Source: Thermotogaceae bacterium (GTDB lineage Bacteria > Thermotogota > Thermotogae > Thermotogales > Thermotogaceae). From it: a stretch of DNA of 46,203 bases. Below are positions 17,739 to 27,656 of the stretch, one piece after another. The position numbers were made by a program, and so were the translations under genes. The stretch covers positions 1-46,203 of the forward strand of contig JALWSA010000049.1 of the NCBI GenBank assembly GCA_026993805.1. The letters are read 5' to 3'. Position 1 is the stretch's first letter. Each line of letters opens with the position of its first letter. The notes beneath the pieces were generated by a model that made no database searches, had not been told where the DNA came from, and saw only the letters and a list, made by a program, of their open reading frames with translations.

Positions 17739-18715
17739 AAGCCTTGGCAACTTTTCTCATCACACTGCTCTTATGCATACAAGTTTTTGGGGTGAAAGTC
17801 GACGCTGGCAGGCATCCCTTGAGGATGACCGTTTCCAATATAGGAGTTATCGTCGTGGACTCCCTCGCATCTAAGGTGTACATCGTAGATGGCTATGGCA
17901 TTAAATCGATCATCTCGGGATTGAACTTTCCAGTCTGGGCCAGATACTGGGATGGGAAAGTGTACATAAGTGATGTTGAAGAGAAAGAGGTGTCTGTTTG
18001 GAGTATGGATGGGAAGAAGAGATCTTCCTTGGAAATCTACAGGCCTGAGATGCTAAAGATATACAGGGGAAAGGTGTATGTTTCTTCCGGAAAAGCGATA
18101 TATGAGCTCGACAAAAATTTGAACGTTCTGAGAAAATGGGTTTTTCATTCGAATTCTGTATATTTTTATTTCTTCGGCGATGAGATGATTTATCTCAATT
18201 ACTGGCAGTGGAAAGACGGTCCCGATGTGGAGATAGTGGATCTGAAGACCGGGAAATTGGCAAGAGCCCTTGAGCTGGGGCTTGAAAGACCTCTGAGATA
18301 TTTGAGATATGGAGATATGGATGTATTTTTGGGATACAAGAGCGGTGATGTTGTATTTGTTAAAGGCATGGATGTCGTTTGGAGAGTGAATCTTCCACCT
18401 TTTTCATATGACATGGTCGAGTACAAAGGGAAGATAGTCGTTTCAAACCTTTACAGAAGCGGTCTTTATGTGATAGACCCTGTTGTCAGGAGTGTTGAAC
18501 ATGTAGATTTGCCATATCATTTTGGCGATTTAACGGTGCTCGGTGATTTTCTCATCGGAGGGGCTGTTTACGAAAACGCTTTGGTAGTCCTCGATAATTT
18601 CAGGCTTGTGAGTAAAGAAGAATGTGGCTATCCTGTAATGGTAGGTGTGTGGAAAGGGCAGGCTGTTGGGCTTTGTTCGAACGAAGGGGCTGTTTGTTTT
18701 GTCAATTTGTGGTGA
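17735..18715 (+). CDS. Exported beta-propeller-like protein of unknown function
   Basis: This 326-residue exported protein has a short signal peptide followed by repeated units of about 40 residues (GKVYISDVEEKEVSVWSMDG, GKVYVSSGKAIYELDKN, GDVVFVKGMDVVWRV, GKIVVSNLYRSGLYVID). These look like blades of a propeller of the NHL/YVTN kind. The first usual start is TTG at 17744, without a good ribosome site and without a positive charge. A CTG at 17735 lies 9 bases after GGGG, overlaps the previous stop as CTGA and adds MKAL, a normal signal-peptide start, so I used it. The next gene encodes a membrane TPR protein; the two may form an envelope complex (inferred). Confidence 0.6.
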   Translation: MKALATFLITLLLCIQVFGVKVDAGRHPLRMTVSNIGVIVVDSLASKVYIVDGYGIKSIISGLNFPVWARYWDGKVYISDVEEKEVSVWSMDGKKRSSLEIYRPEMLKIYRGKVYVSSGKAIYELDKNLNVLRKWVFHSNSVYFYFFGDEMIYLNYWQWKDGPDVEIVDLKTGKLARALELGLERPLRYLRYGDMDVFLGYKSGDVVFVKGMDVVWRVNLPPFSYDMVEYKGKIVVSNLYRSGLYVIDPVVRSVEHVDLPYHFGDLTVLGDFLIGGAVYENALVVLDNFRLVSKEECGYPVMVGVWKGQAVGLCSNEGAVCFVNLW

Positions 18716-18739
18716 TAGAATCAATCGGGGGTGGTTTTG

Positions 18740-19957
18740 ATGGATGTTATAGAAGGTGTCATCAGAGAAATGCTGGATCAGAGAAAGCTTTCAAGGGCAA
18801 GAGCCCTTTTAAGCATTTTTGCCGACGAATACCCGCATCTTCTATTTGAACTGGAGGTCCTTTCGGGAAATTACGAAGCAGCACGTGATATTTATGAGAA
18901 CTTGGATGAGGAACGTAGGAAAAAGTATCATGCCATGTACGAAGAAGTCAAAGCTTATTTGGCAAAGGGAGGATATAGGAAAGATCTCAAAGAAGCGGTC
19001 GCAGAAATGGAGAAAAAGAACTATCAAGGTGCCCTCGCGTTGCTCGAAGGGATAACCAAAGATTATCCTGAGCTTTTGGAAGCGTTTGCGCTAAAGTACG
19101 AAGTTTACATGAAAAGGGGAGACAAAACTAAGGCAAAGGCTTTGGAAGCTGTCATAAAGAGACTGGATCCAAGCCATCCAGTCCTTCTGGAAGATATCCA
19201 TAGGGATAGATTCTCGCTTCAGAATGTCTTAGAACCCGTCATCTTGGGTGCCATAATCGCCGTTCTCGTTCTTTCTCTTGTCATACTCGTCGTGATGCCA
19301 AAAGGTGAGTTATCTCTTCCCGAAAGCTCTATTGGCCGCATATCAGCACAGGTGAGTAGAGTTGCGAGCGATGTAAAGTTCTCGAAAGACGAACTTCTCA
19401 GCGCCATAAGTGCCAACGGAGAAGATCTGAGGAACTCCATAGCCGTCATGTTGAGTGATGTATCGAAGGATGTAAAAGGAAATATCGAGTCTCTCTCTCG
19501 CTCTGTGAGCGACCTTGAGAGGAGAATCGGAGGTGTTGAAGCCAAGATAAAGGATCTGGAAAAGAGCGTGTCGGAGCTCTCGGGAAGGCTTCCATCCGCC
19601 TCCGCTATTCCGCTCCGCTACGTTCTTGTGCCTGGCGAAGAAGTCTACAGACCTTCGTCGGAGCTTGACAGGGCTAAAATCGCCTGGCTTGCTGGCTATG
19701 TCCTTTTCTTGAAGGGAAGCTATGACGATGCTATAGATCTTTTCAACAGTTCTCTCGGAATAATCGAAAAGAAATTCCCAAGGGTTTACTTCCATGACGA
19801 TTGCTATTACTACCTCGCTCTCTCCTATTACATGAAAGGCGATGTGGATAAAGCCAAGAAGTTCTTCGCTGAGTTTAAAAAGCTCTTCCCAAGAAGTGAA
19901 TATGTGGACGATGCCGACTTCTTTCTTGAAAAGTTGAGCGGAGGTGAAGGCTCTTGA
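18740..19957 (+). CDS. Membrane-anchored TPR and coiled-coil protein
   Basis: This 405-residue protein has a cytoplasmic helical N-terminal half (about 1-160) with TPR-like repeats ([21 protein letters not shown]). One membrane segment follows (about 164-186). A coiled coil at about 195-275 repeats [20 protein letters not shown]. The C-terminal outside domain (about 300-400) again resembles TPRs of the YbgF/BamD type ([33 protein letters not shown]). The ATG at 18740 has GGGGGTGG upstream. Its stop overlaps the gatA start. It could link cytoplasmic and envelope partners; no closer function was recognised. Confidence 0.7.
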   Translation: MDVIEGVIREMLDQRKLSRARALLSIFADEYPHLLFELEVLSGNYEAARDIYENLDEERRKKYHAMYEEVKAYLAKGGYRKDLKEAVAEMEKKNYQGALALLEGITKDYPELLEAFALKYEVYMKRGDKTKAKALEAVIKRLDPSHPVLLEDIHRDRFSLQNVLEPVILGAIIAVLVLSLVILVVMPKGELSLPESSIGRISAQVSRVASDVKFSKDELLSAISANGEDLRNSIAVMLSDVSKDVKGNIESLSRSVSDLERRIGGVEAKIKDLEKSVSELSGRLPSASAIPLRYVLVPGEEVYRPSSELDRAKIAWLAGYVLFLKGSYDDAIDLFNSSLGIIEKKFPRVYFHDDCYYYLALSYYMKGDVDKAKKFFAEFKKLFPRSEYVDDADFFLEKLSGGEGS

Positions 19958-21303
19958 TTGAAGACTACATTGGCTTTGATGAAAAGCGCCTTGAAGAGCT
20001 CGTGCAACAGATAAAGGAAAGAGATAAAGAGATAAGGGCTTTTATCACTTATGTGGATAAGCCAACAAGTTATGAAGGGCCTTTTAAGGGTGTTCCTGTA
20101 GCGGTAAAGGATAACATCGTGACGAAGGGAATCAGAACCACATGCGCTTCTAAAGTTCTTGAAAATTACGTTCCGCCGTATGATGCAACCGTTGTTGAAA
20201 GGCTAAAAAAGGCTGGTTTTGCAATAGTTGGGAAAACGAACCTCGACGAATTTGCAATGGGATCGAGCACTGAAAGATCGGCGTTCTTCGTTACCAGGAA
20301 CCCACTGGATCTTGAGAGAGTACCTGGCGGAAGCAGTGGAGGTTCTGCGGCGGCGGTTGCGGCAGATATGGTCCCTGTTGCTCTGGGAAGTGACACCGGT
20401 GGCTCGATAAGACAACCGGCGGCTTTCACCGGGATCTTTGGTTTCAAGCCAAGCTATGGACTCGTCTCAAGATACGGTCTGGTTGCCTTCGCTTCTTCTC
20501 TCGATCAGATAGGTCCCATGGCGAGATCCGTCAAGGATATAGCGCTCGTGATGCAAGTGATCCATGGGAAAGACGAAAGAGACAGCACCACTCTTGATGT
20601 AAAGATAGATTTCATGAAAGATCTCGAGGAGGATATAAACGGCATGAAATTTGCCGTTCCAAAGGAGATATTCGAATACGAAGGTCTGAACGAAGATGTT
20701 GCAAATTCATTCGAGGACTTTGTGAAGCTCCTTGAAAAGCTTGGTTGCAAGGTGGAAAGGGTATCTTTGCCGAGTTTGAAGTACTCCGTTGCGGTATATT
20801 ACATAATCGCACCGTCTGAAGCCAGCTCGAACCTTGCAAGGTACGATGGGGTCAGGTACGGGCTCAGAGAAGCGGGAGAGAATTTGAGGGAAATGTACAT
20901 GAAAACGAGAAATTCAGGTTTTGGCGAAGAGGTAAAAAGAAGAATCCTTCTTGGGACTTTCACATTGAGTGCCGCTTATTACGAAGCCTATTTTTACAAG
21001 GCTCAAAGAGTAAGAAGAAAGATCGCAAACGAGCTTTACGAGGTTTTGAAGGATTACGATGCAATTCTAACGCCTACAGCTCCGGTACCGGCTCCGAGAA
21101 TAGGCGAGATAAAAGACGAACTAACCTACTATCTTATGGACATATTCACAATACCGGCAAACCTTGGTGGGCTTCCCGCAATAAGCGTTCCGTTTGGCAG
21201 AAGCGGGAATATGCCACTCGGGATGCAGATAATCGGAGGGAGGCTTGAGGATGTCAAGGTTCTCAGAATAGCAAGGGCCGTTGAGAAGGCGGCGATATCA
21301 TGA
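19954..21303 (+). CDS. gatA: Glutamyl-tRNA(Gln) amidotransferase subunit A
   Basis: This 449-residue amidase releases ammonia from glutamine or asparagine so that GatB can convert Glu-tRNA(Gln) or Asp-tRNA(Asn). It has the amidase signature with the Ser-cisSer-Lys triad: Lys52 in AVKDNI, Ser127 in GGSSGGS and nucleophile Ser151 in GSDTGGS. The spacing matches GatA. The start is TTG overlapping the previous stop (TTGA), with GGAGGTGA upstream. gatB and gatC are not in the window. Other amidases share the fold, but length and N-terminus fit GatA. Confidence 0.9.
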   Translation: MIEDYIGFDEKRLEELVQQIKERDKEIRAFITYVDKPTSYEGPFKGVPVAVKDNIVTKGIRTTCASKVLENYVPPYDATVVERLKKAGFAIVGKTNLDEFAMGSSTERSAFFVTRNPLDLERVPGGSSGGSAAAVAADMVPVALGSDTGGSIRQPAAFTGIFGFKPSYGLVSRYGLVAFASSLDQIGPMARSVKDIALVMQVIHGKDERDSTTLDVKIDFMKDLEEDINGMKFAVPKEIFEYEGLNEDVANSFEDFVKLLEKLGCKVERVSLPSLKYSVAVYYIIAPSEASSNLARYDGVRYGLREAGENLREMYMKTRNSGFGEEVKRRILLGTFTLSAAYYEAYFYKAQRVRRKIANELYEVLKDYDAILTPTAPVPAPRIGEIKDELTYYLMDIFTIPANLGGLPAISVPFGRSGNMPLGMQIIGGRLEDVKVLRIARAVEKAAIS

Positions 21304-22757
21304 GGTACAAGGTTTCAAGGGATCCAATATATTCCGAGATATTTATTTCCCCGCTTGAGAAAGTCATAATAGACGCCAAGCCTGTACAGAGATTGCGTTT
21401 TCTTTCCCAGCTTGTCGGTGCAGAAATGGTGTATCCCGGTGCGAGTCATACGAGATTCGCGCACTCTCTCGGTACCATGCACATAGCCGGGATGTACGCC
21501 GAGCATCTCTTTCCTGAAGACGCTTCGAAGATTAGGATTCTGCGGGTTGCAGGACTTCTTCATGATATAGGGCATGGGCCTTTTAGTCATCAGTTCGATG
21601 ATGTCGTTTACCCTATGGCCGGAATAGAAGGCGGCCACGATGAATACAGGGACAGGATAATACTGGAGCTTCTCCCAGATCACATCGAAGAGTCCTTCGA
21701 AAGACTCGTAGATCCAGAAAAGAAGGAAGAAGTTCTTGAAGATCTGAAAAGCTCCGTTGGAAGCTTTGGAAATTTTCGTGAAGGGATAAAGGTCTTTTTG
21801 GAGAAGGTAGTAGAAGTCTTCGCGGGGGAGGAGAGTGGAAGCGTTGAGTTCAACATAGTTCAAGGGCCGCTCGGTGCCGACAGAATAGATTTTATTTTGC
21901 GAGATTCGTACAGCAGTGGAACGAGAACATTTGGAACGGGAGCGCCAGATAGAATAATAAGGAACTCCTTGGTGGCTAAGAAGAACGGGAAAGAAGTTCT
22001 GTGTTACAGAGCGAAGGTGATGGACGACATATATGCGGCTCTATTTGGGCGCTTTATGATGTACAAGAATGTGTATTTCCATAAAACATCCAGAGCGGCA
22101 GATCTTATGATACAGCAAATGCTCAGGCATTCGTACAAACCGCTGAAGTTGGGGGAGAGAGTGAAGGATCTTGAAAAATTCGTTGAACTAACGGATGCAA
22201 CGATCATCGAGGAGATAAAGGTAATATACAGGCAGGTAGAGGGAAAGGAAGAAATAACTGAAGATGAAAAGAGCATTATCAAAGCATATGAGATTTTGCA
22301 AAGGCTTTTGAAGAGAGATCTCTGGAAAGTAGTAGTTGAGATGCCTTTTTCCATAGAAGGCATAGATCCAGCTCTCGTGAGCAAGTCTCTTGCTTCCGAA
22401 ACCCTTGAGAAAATGAAAAAGCGCCTCGAAGAAGTGCTTGATGGCGAGCACGACGAAGGAGACGAGCCGCTTTTGAAAGAGGTCTTGTCAAATTTCGATG
22501 AGATGTTCGTCGTCGATACGCCTTACAAGCTAACTCTGGTGCACCCAGAAGAATTCATCCAGAGTCATGTCCTCATTTACAACGGAGAAGAGATCATGGA
22601 TTTCGAGGAGTATGTTAAGAGATACCCCGCCTACCGCCTCATGACGAACAATCTAATTCAGATATTGAGGATATATTCCACAAAGGATGTACGGCCGATC
22701 TTGAAAAAATACAACATAGTTCCAAAGGAAAGAGTCAGGATGGTGACCAGGTGGTGA
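21300..22757 (+). CDS. HD-domain protein of the SAMHD1/dNTP triphosphohydrolase-like type
   Basis: This 485-residue protein carries the COG1078-type HD domain: a conserved N-terminus ([30 protein letters not shown]), then [30 protein letters not shown] and [16 protein letters not shown]. Spaced His and Asp residues form the metal site. Relatives include SAMHD1 and dNTP triphosphohydrolases, so nucleotide hydrolysis is likely but not shown. The C-terminal third is charged and helical, with a Glu/Asp-rich stretch at about 385-400. The ATG overlaps the gatA stop (ATGA). Confidence 0.85.
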   Translation: MRYKVSRDPIYSEIFISPLEKVIIDAKPVQRLRFLSQLVGAEMVYPGASHTRFAHSLGTMHIAGMYAEHLFPEDASKIRILRVAGLLHDIGHGPFSHQFDDVVYPMAGIEGGHDEYRDRIILELLPDHIEESFERLVDPEKKEEVLEDLKSSVGSFGNFREGIKVFLEKVVEVFAGEESGSVEFNIVQGPLGADRIDFILRDSYSSGTRTFGTGAPDRIIRNSLVAKKNGKEVLCYRAKVMDDIYAALFGRFMMYKNVYFHKTSRAADLMIQQMLRHSYKPLKLGERVKDLEKFVELTDATIIEEIKVIYRQVEGKEEITEDEKSIIKAYEILQRLLKRDLWKVVVEMPFSIEGIDPALVSKSLASETLEKMKKRLEEVLDGEHDEGDEPLLKEVLSNFDEMFVVDTPYKLTLVHPEEFIQSHVLIYNGEEIMDFEEYVKRYPAYRLMTNNLIQILRIYSTKDVRPILKKYNIVPKERVRMVTRW

Positions 22758-24568
22758 GAAAGGTTGCTCTGATACTTATAGATATCGCTCTCACGGCTCT
22801 GGCAGGAGTCGCAGCACTTTTTATGAGATTCGGTTTCGATTTTCAGGAAATGGCAAAGTATTCCCCTTCCGTTTGGATTTACGTATTGGTCTCTGCTGTG
22901 ATTTATATATTAAACGGCAATCATAAAGTGATTTGGGCATACGCCTCTCCTTCAGATATGTTTTCTTTGTTTCGCGGGACGCTTCTCTCCTATCTTTTCA
23001 CAGTTCTCATGCTACACTTCTGGAAAATCGCGATCCTTCCAAGATCTGTAGGAGTTATGATGTTTCTCGGAAGTAGCGTTCTTCTAATGATGAGCAGAAT
23101 TTTTTGGCAATGGATTTCTGGATACAGCGTGAGTAAAGGCGAGAAAAGGGTGCTCATCATAGGAGCTGGTGATGCGGGAACGATGCTGCTTGAGGATTTC
23201 GAGAGAAGGCCCTCTCTTGGAAGAGTGGTTGCATTTCTGGACGATTCCAAAAGAAAGATAGGAAGGAAGATAAGGGGAGTGCCTGTCTGGGGTCCTATAA
23301 CGCGCGCCATGGAGGTAGTGGAAAAACTCAATGTGGATGAGGTCATAATAGCTATACCTTCTGCGAGCAAGGATCAGATGAGAAGAATCCTTGATTCTCT
23401 GGATTTGAGAAAAGTGAGGGTGAGGACGCTCCCGGGTATATACGAGCTCACGGACGGGAAGGCAAGAGTGGGACACTTAAGGGAGGTATCCGTTGAAGAC
23501 ATACTCGGAAGGGAAGAAGTTAAGGTAAACCTTGAAGAGATAGGATCTTACATAGGCGGGAAGAGAGTACTCGTCACCGGAGCGGGAGGCAGCATAGGTT
23601 CTGAGCTTGTCAGACAGATAGCAAAGTTAAAGCCTTCGCTCATAGCACTTCTTGGCAAAGGGGAGAACAGTATCTACACAATAGATGAGAGATTGGCAGA
23701 TGAATTTCCAGATGTTGGTAGGGTCAGGATCATAGGTGATGTCGCGGATCAGAGGTGGATGAGGAGGGTTTTTGAGGATGTACGACCCGAGATAGTTTTT
23801 CACGCAGCAGCTCACAAGCATGTGCATCTTATGGAAGAAAATCCTTATGAGGCTTTCAGGGTTAATGTTCTTGGAACGAAGACGATAGCGGAGCTTTCGT
23901 GCGAGTTTGGCGTTGAGCGCTTTGTTTTCATATCAACGGATAAAGCCGTGAATCCCACTTCAATAATGGGTCTTAGCAAAAGAGTTGCCGAGCTATATTT
24001 ACTCTATGGAGTTAAAGAATGCGGGACAAAGATAGCGGTTGTGCGATTTGGAAATGTGATAGGGAGCAGAGGAAGTGTTATACCGAAGTTTCAGGAGCAG
24101 ATAAAAAGAGGCGGTCCGGTTACGATCACAGATCCGAGAATGAAAAGGTATTTCATGTCAATACCCGAGGCGGTTTCACTCGTCCTTCAAGCTGGAGCGT
24201 ACACGCAGGGAAGGGATCTGATGGTTCTTGACATGGGAGATCAGATCTCTATAGAAGAGCTTGCCAAGACTCTTATAATGCTTTCTGGTTTTGTTCCCGG
24301 TGAAGACATTGAGATTGTTTACACGGGAATCAGGCCAGGAGAAAAGCTTTACGAAGAGCTTCTCTATTCATACGAAAGGGTTTACGATACTCCGCACAGA
24401 AAGGTCTTGAGAGTGAAATCTGCGAGAACTTTTGAAGATGTCGGAAAAGTAGTTGAAGAGATTGAAAAACTTCTGCCAGGTGGTGACTTTCGCGCTCTTG
24501 TAAAGGCAGCGAAAAGAATCGTTCCGGAGTATTCAGGGAGGTGGAACGATGTGGATGGTGATAAGTGA
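22754..24568 (+). CDS. CapD/PglF-type UDP-N-acetylhexosamine 4,6-dehydratase
   Basis: This 605-residue membrane-bound nucleotide-sugar dehydratase has four N-terminal membrane segments (about 1-120), a first Rossmann-like domain (about 130-260, LIIGAGDAGTMLLEDF) and an SDR domain with VTGAGGSIGSELVRQ, FISTDKAVNPTSIMGLSKR and VRFGNVIGSRGSVIPKF. Met in place of the usual catalytic Tyr, with Lys four residues on (MGLSK), is the pattern of the PglF group. The product would feed surface glycan or protein glycosylation. GTG codons at 22751 and 22754 are possible; the latter overlaps the previous stop. No glycosyltransferase genes lie nearby. Confidence 0.88.
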   Translation: MRKVALILIDIALTALAGVAALFMRFGFDFQEMAKYSPSVWIYVLVSAVIYILNGNHKVIWAYASPSDMFSLFRGTLLSYLFTVLMLHFWKIAILPRSVGVMMFLGSSVLLMMSRIFWQWISGYSVSKGEKRVLIIGAGDAGTMLLEDFERRPSLGRVVAFLDDSKRKIGRKIRGVPVWGPITRAMEVVEKLNVDEVIIAIPSASKDQMRRILDSLDLRKVRVRTLPGIYELTDGKARVGHLREVSVEDILGREEVKVNLEEIGSYIGGKRVLVTGAGGSIGSELVRQIAKLKPSLIALLGKGENSIYTIDERLADEFPDVGRVRIIGDVADQRWMRRVFEDVRPEIVFHAAAHKHVHLMEENPYEAFRVNVLGTKTIAELSCEFGVERFVFISTDKAVNPTSIMGLSKRVAELYLLYGVKECGTKIAVVRFGNVIGSRGSVIPKFQEQIKRGGPVTITDPRMKRYFMSIPEAVSLVLQAGAYTQGRDLMVLDMGDQISIEELAKTLIMLSGFVPGEDIEIVYTGIRPGEKLYEELLYSYERVYDTPHRKVLRVKSARTFEDVGKVVEEIEKLLPGGDFRALVKAAKRIVPEYSGRWNDVDGDK

Positions 24569-25019
24569 CACTCATGACAATATAGAAAAAGTCAAAAAAG
24601 CGGTTAGTATTGCAAAAAAAAGAGGTGTAAAGACGATTTTTCACTGCGGGGATATAGTTGCACCTTTTGTAGTTCCATATTTCAAGGATTTTGAGCTCTA
24701 CATGGTGTTTGGGAACAACGATGGAGAATGGCTTTATTTAAAGGAAAAAGCCGGAGATACAATAGCAAAAGGTCCAAGGGAGATAACCGTAGATGATTAC
24801 AAAGTCGCAATGATGCACGAGCCTTTCTTGCTCGAAGCGATAGCGAAATCCGGTCTTTATGATTTTGTCTTCTATGGTCATACACACGAGATCGATATAA
24901 GGGAAGAAGGAAAGGCTTTAATCGTGAATCCAGGTGAAGCGTGCGGGTGCCTTACCGGGAAAGCAACCGCTGTAATATTGGATCCTTCAACTAAGAGATG
25001 GGAGCTGATAGAGCTTTGA
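24549..25019 (+). CDS. YfcE/MJ0936-type metallophosphodiesterase
   Basis: This 156-residue calcineurin-like phosphodiesterase shows the five metal motifs: SDTHDN (6-11), HCGDIV, GNNDGEW, MHEP and YGHTHE. Its size and the ending NPGEACGCLTG place it in the small YfcE/MJ0936 group. The in vivo substrate is unknown. The ATG at 24549 is supported by GGGAGGTGG just upstream and overlaps the end of the dehydratase gene by 20 bases. Its stop overlaps the TTG start of birA. Confidence 0.9.
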   Translation: MWMVISDTHDNIEKVKKAVSIAKKRGVKTIFHCGDIVAPFVVPYFKDFELYMVFGNNDGEWLYLKEKAGDTIAKGPREITVDDYKVAMMHEPFLLEAIAKSGLYDFVFYGHTHEIDIREEGKALIVNPGEACGCLTGKATAVILDPSTKRWELIEL

Positions 25020-25708
25020 TAGGTGACAGGATATTCCGCTTTGAGGTTATAGATTCCACAAACGATTACGCTCTTGAGCATTTCGATGTTTTCCACGATG
25101 GGGATGTGGTCATGGCGCTTGAGCAAAGGAACGGAAAGGGGAGACACGGGAGAAAATGGCATTCTCCCAGAGGCGGTCTCTGGATGAGCGTTATTTTCAA
25201 ACCGAGAAAGATAAAAGACCTTGGTTTTTACACAAAGCTTGCTTCGGTTTCTCTGGCCACTACCCTTGAAAAGCTTGGTGTTTCACTCCTTATAAAATGG
25301 CCAAACGACATTCTTGTGGATCAAAAAAAACTCGCAGGAATTCTCACTGAAGGGATTTTCGAAGGGAAGGTTCCCAAGGTTGTGGTGGTTGGCATAGGCA
25401 TCAACATAAACAACGAGATTCCAGATGATTTGAAAGAAATCGCGACGAGTTTTAAAGAGATAACAGGGAAAAGCATACCAATAGATGCTTTTCTGGATCT
25501 TTATTTGAAGATCATGAATTCTTTGAGAGAGAAATACAGAAACGCTTTGGGAGCTTTAACACGTGTGTGGAAGGGGAAACTCGACATAAGAGAAGGACAG
25601 CTTTTGGAATATTCTTCGAGACAGTGCAAAATAGAGAGGATATTGACGGATTCACTGGTTCTGGACTGTGGTGGCGAAAGGGTGAAGGTTTACGACATTC
25701 ACAGGTAG
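25016..25708 (+). CDS. birA: Biotin--protein ligase without DNA-binding domain
   Basis: This 230-residue enzyme attaches biotin to the lysine of carrier proteins such as that at 62-475. Visible motifs are FEVIDSTNDYA, the biotinyl-AMP loop GKGRHGRKWHSPRGGLWMS (about 40-58), IKWPNDIL and GIGININN. It lacks the N-terminal winged helix of E. coli BirA, so it is the simple enzyme type and not a repressor. The TTG at 25016 overlaps the previous stop (TTGA), with GGGAG about 10 bases upstream; an ATG at 24998 is an alternative that adds six residues. Confidence 0.92.
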   Translation: MIGDRIFRFEVIDSTNDYALEHFDVFHDGDVVMALEQRNGKGRHGRKWHSPRGGLWMSVIFKPRKIKDLGFYTKLASVSLATTLEKLGVSLLIKWPNDILVDQKKLAGILTEGIFEGKVPKVVVVGIGININNEIPDDLKEIATSFKEITGKSIPIDAFLDLYLKIMNSLREKYRNALGALTRVWKGKLDIREGQLLEYSSRQCKIERILTDSLVLDCGGERVKVYDIHR

Positions 25709-25724
25709 GATAAAGGAAAATTTA

Positions 25725-26705
25725 ATAGCCATAGTTCCGGGCTTCTTGCTTTTGCTTTTCTCTATAGCCTTTCACAGGTTTCCAAGGTACACCTTCGACG
25801 ATTTTCTCGTCGTCTTTTTTCTACTCAGCTTGATGGTTGTCGTTAAGGGACTTGAAAGATCAGGGGTTGTGACTCTTTTCGCAGCAAAGCTTTCCAAATG
25901 GGGCGGCTGGGCCACTATCCTTGCTACGGCGATTCTCTCAGCCTTTGTAACGAACGATATCGCTCTGATCGTCATGATAACCATAACCCTTTCCATGGAT
26001 ATAGATAAAAAAGACAAGGAGTTATTAGTGATACTGGAAACGATCGCGGCAAACGGCTTTTCTTCTCTGACACCTTTCGGAAATCCGCAGAATATCTTCA
26101 TTTATATACACTACAAATTGTCTCCCTTGGATATACCCCTTGCAGTGTGGTCCTTACCCGTTTTCGTGCTTGTGGTATCCATGGTTCTTTCAAAAGGAAT
26201 AAAAGCCAAAGAGAATGATGCATTTTCCTTGAAGAAGAGAGGTTTTGTACACCTTGCGGCATTTGCTACAGTGCTTCTTTGCGTTCTCAAAATTCTACCG
26301 TTTTATGTGGCAGGAATTGTACTTATTGGATACATCTTCTTCGATGCGAAGTCATTCAAGGTGGATTATCCCCTTCTTTTGGCTTTTGTGTTTTTCTTTG
26401 GTTTAACAGATCTAATAGCTAAAACCGTGAACATATCGCTTGAGGGATGGAGGCTCTTTATCTCCTCTTCTATTTTCAGTCAGTTTATCAGTAATGTCCC
26501 GGCAGCTCTTTCTTTCGCCGACTTTACCGGCGATTGGAAAGCGCTTCTCTGGGGAGTGAATGTTGGCGGGTTTGGATTCATTCTTGCTTCTATGGCGAAC
26601 CTCATAGCTTTCAGGATGTATAGGTTTAGTTTGAAAAGGTTTCACTTTTATTCATTTGTGATGTTTTTCGCTGGTGTTGTTGTATACTTAATTTTCGGGA
26701 GGTGA
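25725..26705 (+). CDS. ArsB/NhaD/CitT-like membrane permease
   Basis: This protein of about 320 residues has nine or ten membrane segments and belongs by eye to the ion-transporter superfamily. It has two characteristic inner segments, FVTNDIALIVMI and the later FSQFISNVPAAL, plus SLTPFGNPQNIF. The transported ion is not predictable. No ATG, GTG or TTG start gives a full first membrane segment. The first such codon is TTG at 25746, which begins inside the hydrophobic run and has no ribosome site. ATA at 25725 is 8 bases after AAAGG, and I used it provisionally; ATA at 25710 is another option. This family is usually longer (about 400), so it is on the short side. Confidence 0.6.
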   Translation: MAIVPGFLLLLFSIAFHRFPRYTFDDFLVVFFLLSLMVVVKGLERSGVVTLFAAKLSKWGGWATILATAILSAFVTNDIALIVMITITLSMDIDKKDKELLVILETIAANGFSSLTPFGNPQNIFIYIHYKLSPLDIPLAVWSLPVFVLVVSMVLSKGIKAKENDAFSLKKRGFVHLAAFATVLLCVLKILPFYVAGIVLIGYIFFDAKSFKVDYPLLLAFVFFFGLTDLIAKTVNISLEGWRLFISSSIFSQFISNVPAALSFADFTGDWKALLWGVNVGGFGFILASMANLIAFRMYRFSLKRFHFYSFVMFFAGVVVYLIFGR

Positions 26706-26711
26706 TGGAGG

Positions 26712-27629
26712 GTGGCAATAAGGGTACATGTGAACGATCCATTGGATGATGAAGCTATGGAGCTTTTGAGAAGTAAAGGGGATCTTGAGGTTACATCCGA
26801 GCATCTTGATAAGGAAGAGCTTAAGAAGATCATGCCAGATGTGGAAGTGCTCGTTGTTAGAAGTGCCACTAAGGTAACGGCTGATGTGATAGAGGCTTCA
26901 CAGAAGTTGAGGATAATAGCGAGGGCGGGCGTTGGACTTGATAACATCGATCTCGAGAAAGCCAAAGAAAAAGGCATAAAGGTGCTTAACACTCCGGGCG
27001 CAAGTGCCATTTCAGTTGCGGAGCTTACGATCGGTATGATGTTCGCCCTTTCGAGACACATAGCGAGAGGAACTATGGACCTTAAAGAGGGAAAATGGAC
27101 GAAAAAGGAACTCAAAGGAGTTGAGCTTACCGGAAAGACACTGGGTATCATAGGGCTTGGGAGAATAGGAAGGGAAGTAGCGAAGAGAGCGCTTGGTCTT
27201 GGTATGAAAGTCGTGGCGTACGATCCTTATGTGAAGGAAATCGATATGGATGTATCTCTTGTTGACCTTGACGAGCTCTACAAAACAGCCGATTACATAA
27301 CGGTACACGTTCCTTTGATGCCGGAAACAAAACATCTAATCAACGATGAAGCCTTTTCAAAGATGAAAAAAGGAGTGTTCATTATAAACTGTGCCAGGGG
27401 CGGTGTGGTCGACGAGAGTGCGCTTTTAAAGGCTTTGAAGGAGGGAAAGGTTGCCGGAGCAGGTATGGATGTCTTTGAGACAGAACCCCCGACGAGCGAT
27501 ATAGAAAAGGAACTGCTTTCGCTACCGAATGTTGTTGCGACTCCTCATATAGGTGCCTCGACAAAGGAGGCTCAAAAGAGGGTTGGAAAGGAGATAGTAG
27601 AGAAGATATTCGAAGCTCTGGGAATATGA
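26712..27629 (+). CDS. serA: D-3-phosphoglycerate dehydrogenase (short form)
   Basis: This 305-residue NAD-dependent 2-hydroxyacid dehydrogenase is most likely the first enzyme of serine synthesis. It has ARAGVGLDNID, the Rossmann motif GLGRIGREVAKRA (about residues 143-155), NCARGGVVDE with the substrate Arg, the conserved Glu of DVFETEPP and the catalytic His in TPHIGAST. It lacks the C-terminal ACT domain, so it is a short, probably non-feedback-inhibited type; a related hydroxyacid dehydrogenase cannot be excluded. The start is GTG after GATGGAGG. It is the last gene of the ten-gene unit. Confidence 0.85.
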   Translation: MAIRVHVNDPLDDEAMELLRSKGDLEVTSEHLDKEELKKIMPDVEVLVVRSATKVTADVIEASQKLRIIARAGVGLDNIDLEKAKEKGIKVLNTPGASAISVAELTIGMMFALSRHIARGTMDLKEGKWTKKELKGVELTGKTLGIIGLGRIGREVAKRALGLGMKVVAYDPYVKEIDMDVSLVDLDELYKTADYITVHVPLMPETKHLINDEAFSKMKKGVFIINCARGGVVDESALLKALKEGKVAGAGMDVFETEPPTSDIEKELLSLPNVVATPHIGASTKEAQKRVGKEIVEKIFEALGI

Positions 27630-27656
27630 AAGCGGCCCAATTGGGCCGCTTTTTTT
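27629..27656. terminator. Bidirectional terminator between serA and the PfkB kinase gene
   Basis: A perfect 24-base palindrome (27629-27652; stem AAAGCGGCCC, loop AATT) continues into a T run on the + strand and an A run on the other side. It starts at the last base of the serA stop codon and ends 3 bases before the kinase stop. Confidence 0.9.
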
